Below, piece by piece: positions 1-6,324 of a stretch of DNA of 26,745 nt. The number at the start of each line of letters is the position of its first letter. The stretch's first letter is position 1. The stretch is taken from positions 1 through 26,745 of the forward strand of contig CAMPIG010000016.1 of assembly GCA_946886255.1 (NCBI GenBank). Direction: 5' to 3'. The notes beneath the pieces were generated by a model. The model saw nothing but the letters and a program-made list of their open reading frames with translations. It was not told where the DNA came from and made no database searches. The position numbers and the translations under genes were made by a program. The stretch comes from an uncultured Cellvibrio sp. Lineage in GTDB: Bacteria > Pseudomonadota > Gammaproteobacteria > Pseudomonadales > Cellvibrionaceae.

Positions 1-528
1 CAATTCGGTGGTCGAAGTCCAGGGCAAAGGGTTGTGGCCCCACTCGCCGGCAACACCGTTTGGCCCCACAATCGGTTGGCCACGCCAGGCCAGACCCGCA
101 CCGCAGCCGGTCCCCAGAATGCCGGCAAAGACCAGGTCGTGTCCCTTGCCCGCGCCATCGGTGGCTTCCGACACCGCCAGACAATTGGCATCGTTAGTGA
201 CTTTCACCTCCCGCTGCAGATGACGCGACAAATCCTGTTGGAGCGGTTTGCCGTTAATCCAGGTGGAGTTGGCATTTTTGACCAGCCCGCTCTTGCGCGA
301 TACGGTCCCCGGAATGCCCACGCCCACCGGCAAATTGCCGATGCCGGCGGCGGCTTCAGCTTGGGCCACCAACCCTGCAACGGCTTCTATCGTCGCTGCA
401 TAATCATCACGCACAGTCGGGATACGCGTGCGAAACAGTTCGCCATTTGCGCCGCTGAGCAAGATGACCTCGGTTTTGGTACCTCCCAAGTCAATACCAA
501 TACGCAGTTGTGCCGCTGTTTCCACCAT
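1..528 (-). CDS. mak: ROK-family sugar kinase, Mak-like fructokinase, partial (N-terminal part)
   Basis: The minus strand reads open from an ATG at 528 to the left edge, giving about 176 residues with no stop. The N-terminus carries the ROK phosphate-binding motif DLGGTK at residues 14-19. [19 protein letters not shown] and [10 protein letters not shown] follow in the order and spacing I recall for E. coli Mak. ROK fructokinases phosphorylate free hexoses such as fructose with ATP in the cytoplasm. The zinc-binding CxCGxxGC segment expected further on lies beyond the window. The gene is divergent from the PilZ pair, separated by 179 bp. Assignment to Mak rather than to a glucokinase or GlcNAc kinase rests on the near-continuous similarity to Mak. 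Substrate is inferred. Confidence 0.9.
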   Translation of the reverse strand, partial: MVETAAQLRIGIDLGGTKTEVILLSGANGELFRTRIPTVRDDYAATIEAVAGLVAQAEAAAGIGNLPVGVGIPGTVSRKSGLVKNANSTWINGKPLQQDLSRHLQREVKVTNDANCLAVSEATDGAGKGHDLVFAGILGTGCGAGLAWRGQPIVGPNGVAGEWGHNPLPWTSTTEL

Positions 529-588
529 AATCGAACCTACCGTTGTCTGTACCAAATCCGGGGAGCCCCTTGAAGATGCGCGATTATA

Positions 589-615
589 GGTTTGCCGTCA
601 TGGCGCACGCAAACC
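589..615. repeat. Short inverted repeat between mak and the PilZ genes
   Basis: GGTTTGC at 589-595 is perfectly inverted as GCAAACC at 609-615, with a 13-nt spacer. It sits in the 179-bp divergent region between the start of mak and the first PilZ gene, where a regulator site or promoter elements would be expected. There is no poly-T tract, so it is not an intrinsic terminator. A regulatory role is only a suggestion. Confidence 0.25.
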
Positions 616-707
616 AGCCTATGGCCAATATCCATAAAAGGTCTACACTAAAGACAGTCTGCCCCAAGTGCAGGATTGATGATGCAAGGTTGAGGTATTA
701 AGAGGTT

Positions 708-1076
708 ATGACAGAACACCGCGAAAGACGTCGCTTCAGCCGCGTGAATTTTTCTACGCCCATCACTCTGTTGCAGGGCGATCAGCAATGGTATGGCAAA
801 TTATTGGATATTTCACTCAAGGGTGTTCTTGTAGAGATGCCGACAGCCGCCAATTACGACATGCATTTATCCCTGACCGCCAACATTACCCTTTCGGACC
901 AGGCCAATATCGATATGATCCTTCAGCCCACTCACCAGGAAAATAATCTGCTCGGCCTGGAGTGTATATCGATTGATATGGAAAGCATCGGTCACCTGCG
1001 TCGATTGATTGAATTAAATCTTGACGATCCCTCTGCCGCAGAGCGTGAACTGACAGAATTAATTGCCACCATTTGA
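708..1076 (+). CDS. PilZ domain protein (putative c-di-GMP receptor) 1
   Basis: This is a 122-residue cytoplasmic protein consisting almost entirely of one PilZ domain. Both parts of the c-di-GMP signature are visible: RxxxR at residues 8-12 (RRFSR) and DxSxxG at residues 34-39 (DISLKG). There is no signal peptide or membrane helix. The ATG at 708 has an AAGAGG ribosome site a few bases upstream. PilZ proteins bind cyclic di-GMP and pass the signal to motility, exopolysaccharide or secretion machinery, but a stand-alone PilZ protein gives no hint of its partner. The next gene starts 9 bp after the stop and is another PilZ protein, so the two are almost certainly co-transcribed and may have arisen by duplication. 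Confidence 0.9.
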   Translation: MTEHRERRRFSRVNFSTPITLLQGDQQWYGKLLDISLKGVLVEMPTAANYDMHLSLTANITLSDQANIDMILQPTHQENNLLGLECISIDMESIGHLRRLIELNLDDPSAAERELTELIATI

Positions 1077-1085
1077 GACACCACC

Positions 1086-1436
1086 ATGACCGATAATAAC
1101 AACCCCGCCGACCGTCGCAATCAACCACGCTTTCCCATGCGCGCCTATGCACAGTTGGCTTATTCCAGTAAAAAATGGGAAGTTCATATTCTCGACATGT
1201 CCATGACCGGGGCGCGCATTGCGTTGTTGAGTGAACATTTATTACGCGCGGGCGACCGGATCAAACTCTTCATCAACAGTGAAGAAATCGGCTTGCAAGA
1301 AGCGGAGAAAAAAAATCTTAATATGCACGGTGAAATTGTGCATATCCGCGACCACATCCTCGGTATTGAACACCGACCTGCCACAGAGATGGATAAACAA
1401 TTACTCGTCTTGTTGCTCGCGCAAACCGACGCGTAG
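1086..1436 (+). CDS. PilZ domain protein (putative c-di-GMP receptor) 2
   Basis: This is a 116-residue single-domain PilZ protein. It has RxxxR at residues 11-15 (RNQPR) and DxSxxG at residues 37-42 (DMSMTG), so both c-di-GMP-contacting motifs are intact. It starts 9 bp after the stop of the preceding PilZ gene and has only a weak ribosome site (GAGA overlapping that stop). This suggests translational coupling. The two PilZ proteins are similar in plan but clearly diverged outside the motifs, so they are not a recent duplication. There is no transmembrane segment. The function of the pair is unknown beyond likely c-di-GMP sensing. Confidence 0.9.
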   Translation: MTDNNNPADRRNQPRFPMRAYAQLAYSSKKWEVHILDMSMTGARIALLSEHLLRAGDRIKLFINSEEIGLQEAEKKNLNMHGEIVHIRDHILGIEHRPATEMDKQLLVLLLAQTDA

Positions 1437-1570
1437 CGTGCTGTCAAGATCACTATTCGGCATTGTGCGCCATATAAAATAATTTTTCCTTTAGTCTTTA
1501 CGAAAGATGCTGCTATTTCCGAATATGTAATATCGTGAAATATCTCGACCGGGATTTAGCGTCTACAGTG

Positions 1571-1597
1571 TTTATGTATTTTTAATTTCTACATAAA
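1571..1597. promoter_or_regulatory. Inverted repeat just upstream of the haem protein-LodA-LodB unit
   Basis: TTTATGTA at 1571-1578 is perfectly inverted as TACATAAA at 1590-1597, with an 11-nt AT-rich spacer. It ends 9 bp before the AAGGAG ribosome site (1607-1612) of the GTG-started haem protein gene. The position fits an operator overlapping the transcription start, or a 5' leader hairpin controlling the three-gene unit. No poly-T tract follows. The binding protein cannot be named from the sequence. Confidence 0.4.
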
Positions 1598-1618
1598 TCT
1601 GTACTAAAGGAGTTAGCC

Positions 1619-2926
1619 GTGAACCGTGTATCCTCACTGTCCAGTCCCGGTCTTATCATATTATCCTTGGCATTATGGTGTGGCGCGCCAACCGCCCTTG
1701 CCGATTGTCAATCCGATCCCCGTTGGTTTCCGCACTCACAAACACCTGAGCCCTGGACCACGGGCTTTAACAACAACTGTGACTTTCACCAATGGTCCTG
1801 GCAGACATTTTTGTGGTTAACCAAAGAGGTGAATGGCAAGCCGCTGTTTCTGTCCTTCTCCTCACCCAATTCCCTGATCGATGATGTGCCCTACCGTGGC
1901 ATGATGCCGCGCATGCAAAAAAGTAATACGCCGGAATCTTTCAATGAATTTTTGCAAGCCGGCACAGACGGCATCATGGTGGATCAGCAGGGTCGTGCAA
2001 TTTATTACTCGCAACACATCGACAGCAATTTTGTGAAATTTATATTGAGCAATAAATTGACTGACCCAGCGGTGGTACGGCAGTTTAATCCCACCACAAA
2101 CTTCCCGGAGGGCACCATGGAACTCAAAGTTTCATGGAAAATTGTGCAGCCCGGCGATGACACATCTGACATGTTCACTATGGATAGTGAAATCAATAAA
2201 TTGATTAATAAGAATGGCAAGATCGTTGTCGACCCGAACCAGCGCGATAAGGTTAAGCTGGCGCTGGTGGGTTTTCATATTGCCGGGGTTGTCGAAGGTC
2301 ATCCCGAGATGATCTGGGCTACTTTTGAACATAAACGCAATGCACCTGTCGTCCCGGCAAACGCCACACCAACGACCGTCGTGTCCGATCAGGATTGGAC
2401 TTTTTATAAAGCCAATACCCAATACAAGGACTGCAATGTCAATTACGCCAATACCAATACATTAACGCTTGATGAAGCCACGCAGTTATTAAGCCCTTCG
2501 ACCCAGGCGTGTCGCCAGTTTGAATTCGGCAATGATCCCAACAGCAAGAATCCTAACGTCCAACAGAATGATGCCAATATTGCCAGCCTGAATGCCGATG
2601 TGCTGAAACACCTGGATGCGGATGACGTGTGGCGAAATTATTTTGAAGTGGGTGCGATCTGGTTTGCGGCGATTGACGGCCTTAAGCCAAATATGTCGCT
2701 GGCGACAGATGAGATTCTCACCGGTTCGGTAAAATTATCCAACGCGACGATAGAAACCTATACGCAAGTGCAGAGCACCATGAACAACTGCTTCCGCTGC
2801 CATAACACCATGCAAGCATTTCCTGGCAACCCCGACCTTGCACCGCTGCCCGCGCTGAATATCAATATCAGCCACGCATTCCAGAATATTTATTTCTGGT
2901 CACAAGATACCACGGACGCACAATAA
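1619..2926 (+). CDS. Secreted protein with a single c-type haem motif, encoded upstream of LodA
   Basis: This 435-residue protein starts at a GTG preceded by AAGGAG with 6-bp spacing. Residues 1-29 form a Sec signal peptide ending in PTALA. The following DC does not make a convincing lipobox, so a soluble periplasmic or exported protein is likely. A single haem-attachment motif CFRCH (Cys391, Cys394, His395) sits near the C-terminus. The rest is a roughly 350-residue domain that I do not recognise. The stop is 21 bp before the ATG of the LodA-family gene, so the two form an operon. A c-type haem requires attachment in the periplasm. By inference it could be an electron acceptor or redox partner for the quinoprotein next door. 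Alternatively the motif could bind haem for a structural or sensing role. Confidence 0.8.
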   Translation: MNRVSSLSSPGLIILSLALWCGAPTALADCQSDPRWFPHSQTPEPWTTGFNNNCDFHQWSWQTFLWLTKEVNGKPLFLSFSSPNSLIDDVPYRGMMPRMQKSNTPESFNEFLQAGTDGIMVDQQGRAIYYSQHIDSNFVKFILSNKLTDPAVVRQFNPTTNFPEGTMELKVSWKIVQPGDDTSDMFTMDSEINKLINKNGKIVVDPNQRDKVKLALVGFHIAGVVEGHPEMIWATFEHKRNAPVVPANATPTTVVSDQDWTFYKANTQYKDCNVNYANTNTLTLDEATQLLSPSTQACRQFEFGNDPNSKNPNVQQNDANIASLNADVLKHLDADDVWRNYFEVGAIWFAAIDGLKPNMSLATDEILTGSVKLSNATIETYTQVQSTMNNCFRCHNTMQAFPGNPDLAPLPALNINISHAFQNIYFWSQDTTDAQ

Positions 2927-2947
2927 TTGAGATTGAGGAGCAGAATC

Positions 2948-5005
2948 ATGTCGAATACCTATTTCAGAGTTCACCCGAGCATTAATTTTTCCCGCGTCGG
3001 TGTCAGTGAAGAATATTATCTCGCCCCCGAAACCGCTGCAGGAAAATTAGTAGATAAGCAAAGCGGAATCTTCGGTGGGTTGCCGATTAAAACCGGTACA
3101 GAAAACACGCCCATTGAAGCCAGCGATCTGCGCGATAGCCAGCAAAACCCCAAACGCCAGGCCGCACGCTTTCGTATCTACGCTTATGACACGCCGCAAA
3201 CGGTCTATCCATCTACCGATCCGGGCCGCGAAGTAAAGATCGGTGATGTGGTCAATGGAAAAACTATTAAAGATATTGTTTGGCAAGTTCACCTCGCCAA
3301 CAAAAAAGCCAACAATTACACTATTACCAGCGCTAATAAAGAAGAAGAGGGTATTGTTGCTTATGAAAATAACAATACTCCGCCAGTGCGCAACGAAACA
3401 TTAATACCCGGCACGCCATCCGACCCGGAGCGGCTAACAAAGCTGGTGATCGATGCTGGCCCGCGCGCCTTATTCGCGTCGACCAACGGCGCCTCTGCGT
3501 TACATTTTAACGCTAAGACGCCCGCCACTTACACGGATAATGCCGGCAACATCTGTCAGGTATCACATTACCCTTACAGTTTTCCCAGTGATCATTTCGG
3601 TACGTTTAATCCCCGGGGAGTGATTGACACACTGGGAGAGATGACGATCGAAGCCAACACCGGGCGTTTGATTGTGCTCGGCGGCTATGGTCGCGCCAGC
3701 GGCATTGTGGAGAACGGTAAACCACCCGCCCTCAACGATGCGATTGATAACGATAAATGGTTTGATGACACATCCGACGGCCCGGTCACAGCGACCATTA
3801 TCTTTAATGATGGCTCAACCGCTTCCGTGGTTCACGGTTGGGTTGTGTGCACCGACCCCGGTTTTGCGCCACAAACCCGCAACGTGGTTTCCACTTGGGA
3901 CGATGCCTTTTCAACCTGGGTCGAACAATTAAATTTGATTCCGGCGATGCACGCCAACGGCAATTACAACAGCAACTACACAGCCTCGTTTGACGAACAT
4001 GTCATGCCGATTTTTCATGGCGCTTTGTTGCAACGCTGGAATACTAACTTGCCCGGCGCCGGGGTGAATGGTCACAACTTTGTTGCGTCTATAAAACCCA
4101 GCGACAACCCGAAAGAAAAGATTCCCAATTTAAAAAGTTTGATTCGCGACCCTAATAACACGCAGGAAGATGCAGAAGGCGTAAAAATGCCGTTGGCACT
4201 GGGCGATGCGATGAAAAGCTTTTTAAGCCTGACGCCTACGCAGTATTTTTTGTTGATGCAATGGTACGACGGAAAATCCGTGGCAGCGGCACCCGCCATC
4301 GGCTTCGGCGAACAGCTTGATCAGGTGGTGCTGGAGAATTGCCTGGGCGGACGTTATTCCCCCGGTATCGACCTTACCTTTATCGTGCGCGATGTGAATT
4401 TGTACGTGCAGCAATGGCAAGGCGAAACCGGCCCCTTCCGCATCAATATGCAACCGCTCGATTACAGCAAAGTCACAACCGGTCAGCCGTTTTTGCAAGA
4501 AGGCTACGTGCCCTTGCGCACGGCGGCGGTCGAACCCGGTGATTTGTGTAAGTTTATGTCGCTGCCCTGGCATACGGATTACAACAGCTGCGCCACCCAC
4601 ACCCCGGACCCTAATCCCGCCGGTAACAATACGCTTTACTGGTCCTGGCCAGCACAGCGTCCGGTGAATGTGTACCCCGCCAGCCAATGTACTTACAGCA
4701 ACGGCAAGTGGAATCTCGGTGGCCAGGTTTTCAGTGTGCGTGGTAACGAGGGACAAGGCACACACAGCGATTTCCCACAACAGGAGGGACGTTACCAATG
4801 CTATTTTGATTTTGTGCAGAACTGGCAAAAGGTGGGCTTTGTTATTCAGGGAACCCAAATTCCCGATGGTCAGGGTGGTAATTACGGCACGGATAAATTC
4901 CTTGAAGTGGCCAGCCTGTTTACGACGGAAGGACAAACCGTTGAACCCTGGCCAACGTCAGCAATACCCGGCTACGTTGCACCTAAAAACTGTGGCCCTG
5001 CATAA
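2948..5005 (+). CDS. lodA: LodA-family cysteine tryptophylquinone (CTQ) amino-acid/amine oxidoreductase
   Basis: The ATG at 2948 has GAGGAG 7 bp upstream and gives 685 residues; the frame stays open back to a TTG at 2927, but that codon lies before the ribosome site. The N-terminus (FRVHPSINFSRVG, then EEYYLAPE) is typical of LodA-like enzymes. The characterised members are the lysine epsilon-oxidase LodA and the glycine oxidase GoxA. The CTQ residues can be assigned. Asp544-x3-Cys548 matches LodA Asp512/Cys516, and Trp626 in NWQKVGF matches LodA Trp581. WPAQRP, a family hallmark, lies between them. There is no signal peptide. The flavoprotein maturase gene follows after 5 bp. Family assignment is strong, but the substrate, and whether oxygen or a cytochrome is the acceptor, cannot be read from sequence. 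The symbol is used at family level only. Confidence 0.92.
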   Translation: MSNTYFRVHPSINFSRVGVSEEYYLAPETAAGKLVDKQSGIFGGLPIKTGTENTPIEASDLRDSQQNPKRQAARFRIYAYDTPQTVYPSTDPGREVKIGDVVNGKTIKDIVWQVHLANKKANNYTITSANKEEEGIVAYENNNTPPVRNETLIPGTPSDPERLTKLVIDAGPRALFASTNGASALHFNAKTPATYTDNAGNICQVSHYPYSFPSDHFGTFNPRGVIDTLGEMTIEANTGRLIVLGGYGRASGIVENGKPPALNDAIDNDKWFDDTSDGPVTATIIFNDGSTASVVHGWVVCTDPGFAPQTRNVVSTWDDAFSTWVEQLNLIPAMHANGNYNSNYTASFDEHVMPIFHGALLQRWNTNLPGAGVNGHNFVASIKPSDNPKEKIPNLKSLIRDPNNTQEDAEGVKMPLALGDAMKSFLSLTPTQYFLLMQWYDGKSVAAAPAIGFGEQLDQVVLENCLGGRYSPGIDLTFIVRDVNLYVQQWQGETGPFRINMQPLDYSKVTTGQPFLQEGYVPLRTAAVEPGDLCKFMSLPWHTDYNSCATHTPDPNPAGNNTLYWSWPAQRPVNVYPASQCTYSNGKWNLGGQVFSVRGNEGQGTHSDFPQQEGRYQCYFDFVQNWQKVGFVIQGTQIPDGQGGNYGTDKFLEVASLFTTEGQTVEPWPTSAIPGYVAPKNCGPA

Positions 5006-5010
5006 TTTTT

Positions 5011-6114
5011 ATGGCTGCAAAACAAACCATTGCGATTATCGGTGGCGGGCCTGCGGGGTCCGCCACCGCTATCGCTTTACTCAATGCGTTAAAAGATCAA
5101 CCTTGTGCGGTGGATGTCTGTATATTTAATCGCCCCAAGGCAAAAGGCTGGCAGGTTGGCGAAACCATTCCGCCGGCGGCGACTGGCGTTTTGCATGATC
5201 TGGGCCTTGCCCACATTTTGGATCACAATGTACACAGTGAATGTGCTGGCAGTTTGTCACTGTGGGGCAGCGATCAAGCAGTGGCAAATGATTTTTTGCT
5301 GGACCTCAGTGGTACCGGTTTTCATTTAAACCGCACCGCTTTTGATGCAAGTCTCTTGCTAGCTGCATGTGCACGCGGTGCGAGATTATTTGACGGCTAC
5401 AATCTGCGTTCAGTCAGCGAGCGTTTTACCCTGGATTTTACCGTGCAAAGAAAAACCGAAAGCATTCATGCCGATTTTGTCGTGGATGCCAGCGGTCAAA
5501 GTGCTGGCTTTGCGCGCCGCCTGGGGATTGCGCGTAACCTGATTGATGAGGTTATCTCCGTTTATGCACGCATTCCTTTTCATTCCGAAAATTTTCCCAG
5601 CCATACGTTAGTTGAAGCTACCGAACAAGGCTGGTGGTACCTGTCAAAAATTCCCGGCAATCAGTGCATGGTGTCTTTCACCACCGATAAACACCACATC
5701 ACTGAACGCGATCTGCTGCGCGATGACAATTGGGCAAAAACCTATGCAGCAACCCGCTGGATAAATCAATTTCTTCCTGTGGATTTTGTACGTAATGGCG
5801 AAATACAAACAGCATCTGCCTGCTCGGCTATTTTATCGGCCTGTGTCGGCGATCGATGGTTGGCCGTCGGCGATGCAGCCAGCAGTTATGATTCAATTAC
5901 CTCCGCAGGCATCACCAAATCGCTATTACAAGGCCAGCTAGCCGGATCTGCTATTGCGGATTTTCTACTGGAAAATACCACCGACAGCCTTGCGCAATAC
6001 CAGCATCAGGTTTTTGAGCAATTTAATCACTACCTGGGATTACGCCATTACCTCTATCACCGGGAACAACGTTTTGCTGAACAGGCTTTTTGGCAAAGGC
6101 GTTTAGCGGTGTAA
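5011..6114 (+). CDS. lodB: LodB-type FAD-dependent protein required for CTQ biogenesis
   Basis: This 367-residue flavoprotein has the dinucleotide-binding motif IIGGGPAG (GxGxxG at Gly11, Gly13 and Gly16) at its N-terminus. A second FAD motif, AVGDAASS, has its Asp at residue 288. The overall plan is that of the tryptophan-halogenase/geranylgeranyl-reductase-like flavoprotein group to which LodB and GoxB belong. In Marinomonas these enzymes act on the partner quinoprotein in the cytoplasm, probably hydroxylating the tryptophan that becomes CTQ. The ATG lies 5 bp after the LodA-family stop with no clear ribosome site, which fits translational coupling and a fixed pairing of the two proteins. 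There is no signal peptide or membrane helix. Function by pairing is well supported; the precise chemistry is known only for homologues. Confidence 0.9.
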   Translation: MAAKQTIAIIGGGPAGSATAIALLNALKDQPCAVDVCIFNRPKAKGWQVGETIPPAATGVLHDLGLAHILDHNVHSECAGSLSLWGSDQAVANDFLLDLSGTGFHLNRTAFDASLLLAACARGARLFDGYNLRSVSERFTLDFTVQRKTESIHADFVVDASGQSAGFARRLGIARNLIDEVISVYARIPFHSENFPSHTLVEATEQGWWYLSKIPGNQCMVSFTTDKHHITERDLLRDDNWAKTYAATRWINQFLPVDFVRNGEIQTASACSAILSACVGDRWLAVGDAASSYDSITSAGITKSLLQGQLAGSAIADFLLENTTDSLAQYQHQVFEQFNHYLGLRHYLYHREQRFAEQAFWQRRLAV

Positions 6115-6324
6115 TTGAAACATTACCGCCGGGCAGAAAACTTATACGCCATAACTACGCCACAATAGAAACTACACCTATTCATTCCCCTGCACTTTGC
6201 GAAGTTCACGGAACAAACGCTCCCACCTGCTTTCCTAAAAATTCAAACCCTGTAATTTTTTTGTTGTTGTGTTAGCCAGGCAACATAACAGCACAACGAT
6301 TTTCTGTTCAGAAGGAATGACATT

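Noticed and set aside
34..573. Plus-strand open frame of 179 codons at the left edge
   Set aside because: It lies opposite the Mak-like kinase, whose minus-strand translation contains DLGGTK and [10 protein letters not shown]. The plus frame has no recognisable motif.
1706..1710. Lipoprotein processing of the haem protein at the Cys after the signal peptide
   Set aside because: The residue before the cysteine is Asp (LADC), which does not fit the lipobox rule requiring Gly, Ala or Ser at that position. Ordinary signal peptidase I cleavage after ALA is more likely.
4547..4549. Cysteine in GDLCKF as the CTQ cysteine
   Set aside because: Only the later Cys548 keeps the Asp-x3-Cys spacing of LodA (Asp544 to Cys548), so the earlier cysteine (Cys534) is not the cofactor residue.
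4223..4936. Minus-strand open frame of 237 codons
   Set aside because: It is a shadow of the CTQ-binding region of the LodA-family gene, with no ribosome site and no domain signature.
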